The position numbers and the translations under genes are program-made. A stretch of DNA of 43,956 nucleotides from an uncultured Drancourtella sp. (lineage in GTDB: Bacteria; Bacillota; Clostridia; Lachnospirales; Lachnospiraceae). Under the pieces are notes generated by a model. That model ran no database searches, was not told the origin of the DNA, and saw nothing but the letters and a program-made list of their open reading frames with translations. Positions 16,957 to 24,527 of the stretch are shown here, piece after piece (positions within the stretch are counted from its first letter, which is position 1; every line of letters begins with the position of its first letter). The stretch covers positions 1 to 43,956 of the forward strand of contig CALFLL010000068.1 in the NCBI GenBank assembly GCA_937880845.1. Reading direction: 5' to 3'.

Positions 16957-18087
16957 CTAATCCAGATAATCTCTTAATTTGCGACTACGGCTCGGATGAC
17001 GAAGTTTGCGAAGCGCTTTTGCCTCAATCTGACGGATACGTTCTCTTGTTACGTCAAATTCTTTTCCCACTTCTTCCAGTGTTCTTGCTCTTCCGTCATT
17101 CATACCAAAACGCAGACGCAACACTTTCTGTTCTCTGTCTGTCAGTGTATCCAATACTTCGCTGAGTTGTTCTTTTAAAAGTGTCGCCGCTGCTGCTTCC
17201 GCCGGTACCGGGACATTATCGTCCTGAATAAAATCTCCCAGGTGGCTGTCTTCTTCTTCCCCGATTGGTGTTTCCAAAGATACCGGTTCCTGTGAAATCT
17301 TTAGTATTTCTCTTACACGGTCAACAGGCATGTCCAGTTCCTTTGCGATTTCTTCTGGCTGCGGTTCACGCCCCAGCTCCTGAAGAAGCTGTCTGGATAC
17401 ACGGATCAGCTTATTGATTGTTTCTACCATATGAACAGGAATACGAATTGTTCTCGCCTGATCCGCAATCGCTCTCGTAATCGCCTGACGGATCCACCAT
17501 GTAGCATAGGTACTGAACTTGAATCCTTTCTGATAATCAAACTTTTCTACCGCTTTGATAAGACCAAGGTTCCCCTCCTGTATCAGATCCAGGAACAGCA
17601 TTCCTCTTCCCACATATCTCTTTGCAATGCTGACTACAAGACGAAGGTTTGCTTCTGCCAGGCGTTTCTTGGCACTTTCATCACCTTCTGACATTCTCTT
17701 GGCAAGTTCGATTTCTTCTTCGGCACTTAAAAGAGGTACCTTACCGATTTCTTTCAGATACATACGTACCGGGTCTTCAATACTGATTCCATCCGGAACT
17801 GACAGGTCGATTTTTTCCATATCCACCTCGTCTTCTTCCTCGGATAAGATTATATCATCAATATCCGCATCCAACTCATCGTCTGTTCCGATACGAAGTA
17901 CATCGATATTCATAGCTTCCAGATACTCATACACCTTTTCCATATGTTCCGTACTCAGTTCCATATCAGCGAAAAAATCATTGATTTCCTGAAGTTCCAG
18001 CACACTCTTTTTCTTTTTCCCGAGTGCTACCAGCTCTTTCAGTTTCTCTTCAAATTTTGCTACATTTTCTTCCATGCTTTTATCCAT
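16957..18087 (-). CDS. rpoD: RNA polymerase primary sigma factor (SigA/RpoD)
   Basis: Housekeeping sigma factor that recognises -35/-10 promoters such as those seen throughout this window. The 376-residue product has an acidic region 1.1 (1-100), region 1.2 (DPVRMYLKEIG), region 2 with NLRLVVSIAKRY and FSTYATWWIRQAI for -10 melting, region 3 (HMVETINKL) and region 4 with DVTRERIRQIEAKALRKLR for -35 contact. It follows dnaG by 27 bases, the classical pairing of primase and primary sigma, but rpsU is not ahead of dnaG. Identification is firm. Confidence 0.97.
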   Translation of the reverse strand: MDKSMEENVAKFEEKLKELVALGKKKKSVLELQEINDFFADMELSTEHMEKVYEYLEAMNIDVLRIGTDDELDADIDDIILSEEEDEVDMEKIDLSVPDGISIEDPVRMYLKEIGKVPLLSAEEEIELAKRMSEGDESAKKRLAEANLRLVVSIAKRYVGRGMLFLDLIQEGNLGLIKAVEKFDYQKGFKFSTYATWWIRQAITRAIADQARTIRIPVHMVETINKLIRVSRQLLQELGREPQPEEIAKELDMPVDRVREILKISQEPVSLETPIGEEEDSHLGDFIQDDNVPVPAEAAAATLLKEQLSEVLDTLTDREQKVLRLRFGMNDGRARTLEEVGKEFDVTRERIRQIEAKALRKLRHPSRSRKLRDYLD

Positions 18088-18114
18088 CCTCTCATTGCTT
18101 CTTTCTCTTTTATC

Positions 18115-19887
18115 CTAATCAACAATAAACTGCGTCTGATATAAATTCTGCAGTTCTCTTTTTGCTTCCATCAATCTTTGAAGTCCCTTGATATCTGTAG
18201 GATCAAGTCCTTTTGTTGCACATTCTATGCTGTGATTTTTTACCCTGATCACTGTTTCTTTTAAAGCTTTCTGCTGTTCCTCTTTTGTAGTAAGTTCCTT
18301 TATCCTCGTATGAAATAGGGAAGCTGCCTCACGATGTTCTTCCTCATCCGTAAAATGATTCAGAATCCTTGCCGGATTAAGTTCTCCCTGATGATACTGC
18401 TCATGTAAAAGTTCTGCAACTTTTTTATAAATCCCGTCCGTAAAATCATCCGGAGTGATATACTTTTCAATCTGAGAGCAAATAGTCATATCTTCGATCA
18501 TCCATGTAAGAAGTATCTTCTGGGATTTTAGATTGCCGTCCTCCTTTTCTTTTGTCTCCTTGATACTTTTGGCACGTACCGCCGGAACGGCAAGCCCTGA
18601 TACAACTGCCATTTTTGAAACCAACTTCTTCAAATCTTCAAATGTAACATGATATGCTCTTGCCACGGCTTCTATATAATTATTTCGCTCAATTTCTTCT
18701 TCAAACTCTCCAAGACGCTTTGCAGCTTCTTTCATAAATTCTGTTTTCCCTTCCGGAGAGGCCATATCATATTCTCTTTCCAAGACTTCCAATCCAAACA
18801 TAAATCCGTTTCTTGCCTTTTCTATCCGCTCTTCAAACTTCTCTGAACCAAGATTTTTGATAAATTCATCCGGATCTTTGTATGGATCCATCCGAATCAC
18901 TTTTGCCGAAATGCCTGCTTCCTTCAAAATCGGCATCGCTCTTAAAGCTGCTTTTGTTCCCGCTTCATCACTGTCATAAGTAAGATATACTTCCTGAACA
19001 TACCGTTTGATAAGAGAAGCATGCCCTGCAGTAAATGCCGTTCCAAGAGATGCCACCGCATTGGTAAACCCTGCCTGATGAAGTGCTATTACATCCATGT
19101 ATCCTTCACATAACAGGAAATACGGTTTCCTCGAAACCCGTGCACGATTTAGTCCATACAGATTCCGACTTTTGTCAAAAATCATCGTTTCCGGAGAATT
19201 CAGGTATTTCGGCTGTCCCTCACCCATGACTCTTCCACCAAATCCGATCACCCGGCTGTTGGCATCCATGATCGGGAACATGACTCTATTCCAGAACTTA
19301 TCGTGAAGTCCGTACTTTTCATCCGAACCTGCCAGACCGGAACGAATGATAAGTTCATCCGAATACCCTTTTGATTTCAAATATTTGCTCAGATCGTTAC
19401 CGTATTTTGTTGCATACCCCAGTCCAAACTGTGTAATCGTATCTTCCGTCAACTTTCTTCCTGTCAGATATGCATATGCCGATTTCCCTTTTTCGGATTT
19501 CAACCGGGCATAGTAATATTTTGCCGCTGTCTTATTGATGGCAAGCAGTGTTTCTTTTAAATCTGCTCTTGCCTTGGCTTCTTTGGAGTATTCCTCCTGC
19601 GGCAGTTCAACGCCAGCCCTTTCTGCCAGATATTTCAATGCTTCTGTAAAAGAATAATGTTCGTACTCCATAAGGAACGTAAATACATTTCCTCCCGCTC
19701 CGCATCCAAAACAATAATACATCTGCTTTTCTCTGCTGACAGAAAAAGATGGAGATTTTTCATTGTGAAACGGGCATAATCCAAAATAAGAACTGCCTTT
19801 TTTCACAAGCTTTACATAAGATGAAATGACATCTACGATATCATTTTTCATTCTCACTTCTTCTATTACATCCTCTGAATAATACAC
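18115..19887 (-). CDS. dnaG: DNA primase
   Basis: Synthesises RNA primers for replication. The 590-residue product has the CHC2 zinc site (C38, H41, C59, C62 in CPFH and CFGCG), the RNA polymerase core with GFGGRV, the TOPRIM segment EGYMDVIALHQAG near 261-273 with the YDSDEAGTKAA metal aspartates, and a C-terminal helicase-interaction domain. The start is GTG at 19887 with AAGGA about 7 bases upstream; no ATG alternative retains the N-terminal helix. It heads dnaG-rpoD-trmK-nif3-kinase. The 113 bases before it are AT-rich and I see no clear promoter there. Confidence 0.97.
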   Translation of the reverse strand: MYYSEDVIEEVRMKNDIVDVISSYVKLVKKGSSYFGLCPFHNEKSPSFSVSREKQMYYCFGCGAGGNVFTFLMEYEHYSFTEALKYLAERAGVELPQEEYSKEAKARADLKETLLAINKTAAKYYYARLKSEKGKSAYAYLTGRKLTEDTITQFGLGYATKYGNDLSKYLKSKGYSDELIIRSGLAGSDEKYGLHDKFWNRVMFPIMDANSRVIGFGGRVMGEGQPKYLNSPETMIFDKSRNLYGLNRARVSRKPYFLLCEGYMDVIALHQAGFTNAVASLGTAFTAGHASLIKRYVQEVYLTYDSDEAGTKAALRAMPILKEAGISAKVIRMDPYKDPDEFIKNLGSEKFEERIEKARNGFMFGLEVLEREYDMASPEGKTEFMKEAAKRLGEFEEEIERNNYIEAVARAYHVTFEDLKKLVSKMAVVSGLAVPAVRAKSIKETKEKEDGNLKSQKILLTWMIEDMTICSQIEKYITPDDFTDGIYKKVAELLHEQYHQGELNPARILNHFTDEEEHREAASLFHTRIKELTTKEEQQKALKETVIRVKNHSIECATKGLDPTDIKGLQRLMEAKRELQNLYQTQFIVD

Positions 19888-20000
19888 TCCGTTTCCTTCT
19901 TTCGCAACTTCTTTACACTCCCTACAAAATATATATTCGACAAAAGATGTTCATTTCCTTTTTTTTATTTGTATTTTTTCAAAAAATTTGAACAAATTAT

Positions 20001-21479
20001 TTATTTCTTCTCTTTCAGATGTTTTTTGATCTCCCGAACCACTGTTTCCATCACTTTGATTCTTGCATAATACTTATCATTTCCTTCCACAATGATCCAA
20101 GGTGCATCCAAAGTAGATGTACGTACCAACATTTCATTGACCGCTTTTTCATATAACTCCCACTTTTCTCTGTTACGCCAGTCTTCATCCGTAATTTTCC
20201 ATTGTTTTTCAGGATTTTCCTGGCGTTCGCGAAATCTTCTTTCCTGCTCTTCTTTGTCAATCTGCATCCAGAACTTTAAAACCACTGCTCCGGACTGAAC
20301 AAGCTGGCTTTCCATATCATTGATTTCCTGATATGCCCTTTCCCATTCTTTTTGACTGCAAAATCCTTCTATTCTCTCTACCATGACTCTGCCATACCAT
20401 GTCCTGTCAAAAATAGCTATATGACCTTTCTTGGGCATTTTCCCCCAGAATCTCCAAAGGTAATGATAACTTTTCTCCAAATCATTCGGGGCAGAAATCG
20501 GTATCACTACATAGCCTCTTGGGTCTAGTGCTTCTGTCAGTCTCTTGATCGCCCCACCTTTTCCTCCCGCATCCCATCCTTCAAATCCGATAACTACAGG
20601 GATTCTCTTTCGATACAATTCTCCATGTAATTTCCCCAGTTCTTTTTGTAAAGCCTTTTTTTTGATCTCATATTCCACTCTTGAACACGAGCGATTCAAA
20701 TCTATCTTTTCAAGAACAGATTGTTCTTTTTCTCCTTCCAGTCCGGAAGAAATGATCTCTTCTTCTTTTCTCTCTGAAAGTCTCCTTTCTATTGCCTTTA
20801 TGACTGTCTTATAAATTTTAACAGCTGCATATCTTTTATCTGTAGCTTCCACAATCGTCCACGGTGCATAGTCTGTATCAGACTGAGCCAACATCTCTTC
20901 CGTAACTGCAGCATACGCCTTATAATTTTCATTTCTCTTCCAGTCTTCTTTTGTCACTCTCCATACCGTATCTTTTGACGAGGAAAGCTTCTCAAATCGC
21001 TTTTTCTGTTCTTTCTGACTGATATGCAGAAACAATTTAATGATCAAAGTTCCGTCATCCGTCAACTCTCTCTCAAAGTTCTGGATAAATCCAAATGTAG
21101 AAGCCATTTCTTTTTTAGACATCTGCTTTTCAAATCGCTCTTCTAATACTTTTCGATACCAGCTTGTATCAAAAATAGCAATTTTCCCTTTTTGAGGAAT
21201 TTTCATCCAAAATCTTCTCATGAACGGATAGAAGGTTTCTTCCTCCGTTTCTTTCTTAACTGCAAAGACTTCAAATCCTCTTGGATCTAAGGCCCGAATC
21301 AGTTTTCCAATCTGCAGTCCTTTTCCTGCAGCGTCAAAACCTTCAAATACAATCATGACCGGAATATTCTGCTCTTTGCATCTACGTTGCAGATTTCCCA
21401 GTTGTATTTCCAGCTTTTCTATCTTTTCTTTGTATTCCGCTTTTCCCATTTTCTTTGTCAAATCAATTTGTTCCAACAT
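20001..21479 (-). CDS. pap: Polyphosphate:AMP phosphotransferase (two-domain PPK2 family)
   Basis: Transfers phosphate from polyphosphate to AMP (or another NMP). The 492-residue product holds two PPK2 domains. The N-terminal one has Walker A GFDAAGKG (47-54) and a Walker B/lid reading IFDTSWYRKV. The C-terminal one has GWDAGGKGG and IFDRTWYGRV. In the first domain the usual Asp-Arg pair is Asp-Thr, which suggests only the second is fully active, as in class II PPK2 enzymes. The start at 21479 has GGAGG upstream; a longer frame beginning at 21503 does not. It stands alone, with tRNA-Leu genes upstream on the other strand. Confidence 0.9.
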   Translation of the reverse strand: MLEQIDLTKKMGKAEYKEKIEKLEIQLGNLQRRCKEQNIPVMIVFEGFDAAGKGLQIGKLIRALDPRGFEVFAVKKETEEETFYPFMRRFWMKIPQKGKIAIFDTSWYRKVLEERFEKQMSKKEMASTFGFIQNFERELTDDGTLIIKLFLHISQKEQKKRFEKLSSSKDTVWRVTKEDWKRNENYKAYAAVTEEMLAQSDTDYAPWTIVEATDKRYAAVKIYKTVIKAIERRLSERKEEEIISSGLEGEKEQSVLEKIDLNRSCSRVEYEIKKKALQKELGKLHGELYRKRIPVVIGFEGWDAGGKGGAIKRLTEALDPRGYVVIPISAPNDLEKSYHYLWRFWGKMPKKGHIAIFDRTWYGRVMVERIEGFCSQKEWERAYQEINDMESQLVQSGAVVLKFWMQIDKEEQERRFRERQENPEKQWKITDEDWRNREKWELYEKAVNEMLVRTSTLDAPWIIVEGNDKYYARIKVMETVVREIKKHLKEKK

Positions 21480-21535
21480 TAATTTTCCCTCCTGCTTATA
21501 CAATTAAAAAAAATCGAATTTTTTAATTTTTTTAG

Positions 21536-21564
21536 TTGACATTTCTTTTTCAATATAGTAATAT
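21536..21564 (+). promoter_or_regulatory. Promoter of tRNA-Leu copy 1
   Basis: Perfect TTGACA (21536-21541), 17-base spacer, TAATAT (21559-21564). The mature tRNA begins 30 bases downstream. Confidence 0.8.
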
Positions 21565-21594
21565 ATATATCGGATAGCCGATAACGAAGGCTTT

Positions 21595-21679
21595 GCGGAA
21601 GTGTCGGAACTGGCAGACGAGCAAGACTAAGGATCTTGTGACTATTGCAGTCGTGTGGGTTCAAGTCCCATCTTCCGCA
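21595..21679 (+). tRNA. tRNA-Leu, anticodon AAG (copy 1)
   Basis: An 85-nt class II tRNA. The acceptor arm GCGGAAG pairs with CTTCCGC (discriminator A). The anticodon stem CAAGA/TCTTG encloses CTAAGGA, giving anticodon AAG, and the variable arm is GACT-ATTGC-AGTC. The T arm is GTGGG-TTCAAGT-CCCAT. CCA is not encoded. It reads CUU, and other CUN codons if A34 is deaminated to inosine. It is identical to the second copy at 21977. Confidence 0.95.
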
Positions 21680-21683
21680 TCTT

Positions 21684-21713
21684 ACCTGTAAGATTTTTCT
21701 TACAGGTTTTTTT
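21684..21713 (+). terminator. Terminator of tRNA-Leu copy 1
   Basis: ACCTGTAAG pairs with CTTACAGGT around a short AT loop and is followed by seven T. It starts 5 bases after the tRNA. Confidence 0.85.
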
Positions 21714-21765
21714 ATATTTAAAATATTAAACCTGTCTTCCGCATCATCAATCAGTCTTCACGTTT

Positions 21766-21891
21766 TCATATCCAAATATACTCCTTTATGATGATCTCTT
21801 TTCCCTCCAACGATATATACGATGATTTTATCATATCATGTGACATAGTATATTTCAACAAATCACCTTGGCTCCAAAATAAAGTCCTCAA
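21766..21891 (-). pseudogene. Possible gene relic between the two tRNA-Leu copies
   Basis: The 204 bases between the first tRNA terminator and the second tRNA promoter hold no long frame. On the minus strand a 41-codon frame opens at a TTG (21891), with the sequence LRTLFWSQGDLLKYTMSH early on. In another minus-strand frame the last 25 codons before 21755 read plausibly as KIIVYIVGGKRDHHKG. Two overlapping protein-like frames would fit a frameshifted remnant. There is no convincing ribosome site, and I recognise no family. This may simply be non-coding spacer. Confidence 0.2.
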
Positions 21892-21917
21892 TTTTTCTTT
21901 ATTTTTTTAATATTTTC

Positions 21918-21946
21918 TTGACATTTTATTCCATATATAGTAATAT
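21918..21946 (+). promoter_or_regulatory. Promoter of tRNA-Leu copy 2
   Basis: TTGACA (21918-21923), 17-base spacer, TAATAT (21941-21946). The arrangement matches copy 1. Confidence 0.8.
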
Positions 21947-21976
21947 ATATTTCGGACAGCCGATAACAAAGGCTTT

Positions 21977-22061
21977 GCGGAAGTGTCGGAACTGGCAGAC
22001 GAGCAAGACTAAGGATCTTGTGACTATTGCAGTCGTGTGGGTTCAAGTCCCATCTTCCGCA
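21977..22061 (+). tRNA. tRNA-Leu, anticodon AAG (copy 2)
   Basis: Identical base for base to the copy at 21595, with the same 85-nt length, AAG anticodon and missing CCA. The leader and the terminator are also nearly the same, so the whole transcription unit, promoter to terminator, was duplicated. Confidence 0.95.
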
Positions 22062-22065
22062 TCTT

Positions 22066-22094
22066 ACCTGTAAGATTTTTCTTACAGGTTTTTT
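22066..22094 (+). terminator. Terminator of tRNA-Leu copy 2
   Basis: The same ACCTGTAAG/CTTACAGGT hairpin as after copy 1, followed by a T run. Confidence 0.85.
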
Positions 22095-22136
22095 CTTGTT
22101 CTTTTTTATTTCACTTCTATCTACTTTCAAGCAGCA

Positions 22137-22166
22137 AAAAGAGCAGAGATTCTTCTCTGCCCTCTT
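22137..22166 (-). terminator. Intrinsic terminator after rplT
   Basis: On the minus strand AAGAGGGCAGAG pairs with CTCTGCTCTT over a 6-base loop and runs into TTTTT. It ends the infC-rpmI-rplT transcript 15 bases after the rplT stop. Confidence 0.75.
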
Positions 22167-22181
22167 AAATCTTATTTCGAA

Positions 22182-22538
22182 TTAAGCCTGATTAGCTTTT
22201 GCAAGTTCTGCTAATGTTGCAAATCCCGCTGCATCATTAATAGCCATATCAGCTAAAATTTTTCTGTTGATTTCAACACCGGCTACTTTTAATCCATGCA
22301 TCATTCTGCTATAAGATAAGCCATTCATTCTTGCAGCTGCATTGATACGTGCAATCCATAACTGACGCATCTGACGTTTGCGTTGTTTACGTCCTGCATA
22401 AGCACTTGTAAGTGCTCTCATAACAGACTGTTTTGCAACTCTGTACTGTTTAGAACGTGCTCCTCTGTATCCTTTCGCTAACTTTAATACTCTATTATGT
22501 TTCTTCTTTGCGTTCATTCCGCCTTTAATTCTTGCCAT
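22182..22538 (-). CDS. rplT: 50S ribosomal protein L20
   Basis: Early-assembly 23S rRNA-binding protein and, in Firmicutes, the repressor of its own operon through the leader RNA. The 118 residues have the expected length, with the basic N-terminus ARIKGGMNAKKKHNRVLKLAKGYRGARSK in outline and the C-terminal NGLSYSRMMHGLK segment that contacts RNA. It is last in infC-rpmI-rplT, 31 bases after rpmI. Confidence 0.98.
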   Translation of the reverse strand: MARIKGGMNAKKKHNRVLKLAKGYRGARSKQYRVAKQSVMRALTSAYAGRKQRKRQMRQLWIARINAAARMNGLSYSRMMHGLKVAGVEINRKILADMAINDAAGFATLAELAKANQA

Positions 22539-22569
22539 GTCTTACTCCTCCTTCTATATTTTCCAAATC

Positions 22570-22767
22570 TTATAAGTATGGTAATACTTTCTTCATGTTC
22601 TTTACATTTGTAGAATCAACAATGATAGATTTTCTAAGATTTCTTTTTCTTTTTGTAGATTTCTTAGTTAAGATATGGCTCTTATAAGCTTTATTTCTTT
22701 TTAACTGTCCTGTTGCTGTTTTTTTAAAGCGCTTTGCAGCTGCTCTATTTGTTTTAATTTTTGGCAT
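22570..22767 (-). CDS. rpmI: 50S ribosomal protein L35
   Basis: Small, very basic large-subunit protein of 65 residues. The sequence begins MPKIKTNRAAAKRFKKT and continues with LTKKSTKRKRNLRK, which is diagnostic. AGGAGG precedes the ATG. It lies between infC and rplT, the conserved bacterial order. Confidence 0.98.
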   Translation of the reverse strand: MPKIKTNRAAAKRFKKTATGQLKRNKAYKSHILTKKSTKRKRNLRKSIIVDSTNVKNMKKVLPYL

Positions 22768-22804
22768 AATGATGTTCCTCCTTAAACTATAGATAAATTT
22801 ATTT

Positions 22805-23311
22805 TTAACGTCTTTCAGTTAAAACCATGCTCATGCTTCTACCTTCCAATTTAGCTGCTTTTTCAATCACAGCGACATCTTTCAGATGCTCTGCAAAATC
22901 ATCTAAGATATGTTTGCTCTGCTGCATATGAGCCATTTCTCTTCCACGGAAACGAAGTGTAACTTTTACTTTATTTCCTTTCTGGATAAATTTCTTAGCA
23001 TTATTCACTTTCGTGTTCAAGTCATTCGTATCAATATTCGGAGATAAGCGAACTTCTTTTACATCTACAGTTTTTTGCTTTTTCTTTGCTTCTTTTTCTT
23101 TTCTTGTCTGCTCATATTTATATTTGCCGTAGTCAATAATCTTGCAGACCGGCGGCTTAGCCGTAGGAGCAATTTTCACCAAATCAAGTTCTGCTTCCTG
23201 TGCAAGCTTCTGCGCCTCTCTTGCAGACATAATCCCTAATTGTTCTCCATCCTGTCCGATCACCCGCACCTCTCTGTCACGGATTTGTTCGTTAATCATT
23301 AAATCGCTAAT
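22805..23311 (-). CDS. infC: Translation initiation factor IF-3, probable AUU start
   Basis: Binds the 30S subunit, prevents premature 50S joining and checks start-codon pairing. Typical IF-3 sequence is present: INEQIRDREVRVIG, IDYGKYKYEQ and the C-terminal RFRGREMAH. The best ribosome site GGAGG (23321-23325 on the minus strand) lies 9 bases before an ATT codon at 23311, whereas the next ATG (23299) is 21 bases away. Non-AUG starts, AUU in particular, are known for infC and underlie its autoregulation. The ATT start gives 168 residues; the ATG start would give 164. An ATG further upstream (23341) lies ahead of the ribosome site and is unlikely. Confidence 0.93.
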   Translation of the reverse strand: MSDLMINEQIRDREVRVIGQDGEQLGIMSAREAQKLAQEAELDLVKIAPTAKPPVCKIIDYGKYKYEQTRKEKEAKKKQKTVDVKEVRLSPNIDTNDLNTKVNNAKKFIQKGNKVKVTLRFRGREMAHMQQSKHILDDFAEHLKDVAVIEKAAKLEGRSMSMVLTERR

Positions 23312-23508
23312 TGTTGTGCACCTCCATGTCTTAATACTCATTCCTTGCCACTAAAAAAGTGGATAGTCCAGACTATCCACTTATATATCTTTGCATTCTT
23401 CCGATAGACATATTACATCTTTCCGAATAAACTGCAATTCAATATCAGACCATCAGTCACTTTCTTGTGCTGCGGTGAGAGTGGATACTCTGCTTTGTTT
23501 TTCACACA
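23312..23508 (-). promoter_or_regulatory. Attenuator leader of infC-rpmI-rplT (L20-leader type)
   Basis: About 200 nt of transcribed leader precede infC. It ends in a strong terminator (AAGTGGATAGTC and GACTATCCACTT, 23357-23382, then six T). The upstream segment AGTATCCACT (23480-23489 on the minus strand) can pair with AGTGGATA of the terminator's first arm over 8 bases, giving an alternative antiterminator. This layout is that of the L20 leaders of Firmicutes, where L20 binding favours termination. I assign it by architecture; the L20 binding pocket itself was not resolved by eye. Confidence 0.7.
23353..23382 (-). terminator. Conditional terminator in the infC leader
   Basis: Twelve-base arms form a near-perfect hairpin followed by six T, 40 bases before the infC start. 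Being inside the leader, it must act as an attenuator and not as an end-of-operon signal. Confidence 0.8.
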
Positions 23509-23514
23509 TTACGA

Positions 23515-23543
23515 ATAATATCATACTTTTTTTCTGATGTCAA
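23515..23543 (-). promoter_or_regulatory. Promoter of infC-rpmI-rplT
   Basis: Perfect TTGACA (23538-23543), 17-base spacer, TATTAT (23515-23520), all on the minus strand, directly upstream of the leader. Confidence 0.8.
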
Positions 23544-23624
23544 ATGTTTTTTTGTTCTTCTTTTGTTTTCTGTATTGTACCAGAATCAAATAAATCCGTC
23601 CTATCTTTTTTATAGTCATTCCGG

Positions 23625-23657
23625 TAAAAAGGATGAGGTTTTGCCACCCTCACCCTT
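23625..23657 (-). terminator. Intrinsic terminator after the DegV-family gene
   Basis: On the minus strand AAGGGTGAGG pairs with CCTCATCCTT and is followed by TTTT. It lies 7 bases after the degV-like stop. Confidence 0.75.
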
Positions 23658-23663
23658 TTTTGT

Positions 23664-24527
23664 TTAACGCTTATTTCCCATACAAAATGTCGCTACCACT
23701 CCCGGTCCTGTATGACTTCCTATTACGGTACCGATCATATTGATCAGAATATTTTGAATTCCATATTTTTCTTTTACCAGATTAGCCACATACCGTGCAT
23801 CTTCTTCGCAGTCTCCATGAGTGATCATTACGATTTCATTGTCCCATCCTTTCATCTGCTCTTCCATCATATCCACAATCCTGTGAAGTGATTTTTTTCT
23901 TCCTCTCTCTTTTCCGATCACACTTAACTTTCCGTTTTCATCCATATAAATAATTGGTTTGATTTTCACCATCGTTCCGAGAACCGCCGTTGCTTTAGAA
24001 ATTCTTCCGCCTCTATGCAGATGATACAGATCATCAACCGTAACATTATGACATACATGAAGCTTGTTTTCTTCTGTCCAAGATACGATTTCGTCATAGG
24101 ATCTTCCTTCCTTCTGCATTTTCAGCATATAATATAGAAGCAGCCCTTGTCCAAGACAGGCACTCAGAGAATCGATCACTGTAATTTTCGCATCTGGGTA
24201 TTCCTCTTGCAGTTCCTGTGCTGCCACCTGTTCACTATTTAAACTTCCACTTAACCCGGAAGAAAATCCAAGATGGATGATATCCTTTCCTTCTTTTATA
24301 AGGCCTTCAAACAATTCTCTTGCCTGATTCGGTGCGACCTGAGCTGTTGTCGGCATTGCTCCGTTTCTGATCCGGTCAAAGAATTCTTTTTTTGAAATCC
24401 CTTCCATGTCAAGATATGTTTCCCCTTCAATTGTATAAGCCAACTTCAAGATCGGAACGTTTCTTTCTTCCAACCATTCTTTTGGCAGATCCACAGTACT
24501 GTCTGTTGTAATCACAAAATCTCTCAT
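23664..24527 (-). CDS. DegV family fatty-acid-binding protein
   Basis: DegV proteins bind fatty acids; some (FakB) present them to a fatty acid kinase for phospholipid synthesis. The 287-residue product opens with the hallmark DFVITTDSTVDLP, followed by TTAQVAPNQ near 70, SSGLSGSLNS near 96 and the C-terminal TGPGVVATF. The start at 24527 has GGAGG 9 bases upstream, preferred over an ATG seven codons earlier that precedes the ribosome site. Its neighbour upstream is a spore germination protein, with no evident functional link. Whether it serves a kinase cannot be seen here. Confidence 0.92.
   Translation of the reverse strand: MRDFVITTDSTVDLPKEWLEERNVPILKLAYTIEGETYLDMEGISKKEFFDRIRNGAMPTTAQVAPNQARELFEGLIKEGKDIIHLGFSSGLSGSLNSEQVAAQELQEEYPDAKITVIDSLSACLGQGLLLYYMLKMQKEGRSYDEIVSWTEENKLHVCHNVTVDDLYHLHRGGRISKATAVLGTMVKIKPIIYMDENGKLSVIGKERGRKKSLHRIVDMMEEQMKGWDNEIVMITHGDCEEDARYVANLVKEKYGIQNILINMIGTVIGSHTGPGVVATFCMGNKR

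Noticed and set aside
19888..20000. A promoter for dnaG
   Set aside because: Several AT-rich hexamers can be paired, but none has both a fair -35 and -10 at 16-18 bases; not called.
21479..21664. Minus-strand frame across tRNA-Leu copy 1 with the sequence PHDCNSHKILSLARLPVP
   Set aside because: It is the antisense translation of the tRNA gene, a common false protein in databases; the same string appears from copy 2.
21888..22130. Minus-strand 80-codon frame across tRNA-Leu copy 2
   Set aside because: Antisense of the second tRNA and its terminator, with no ribosome site of its own.
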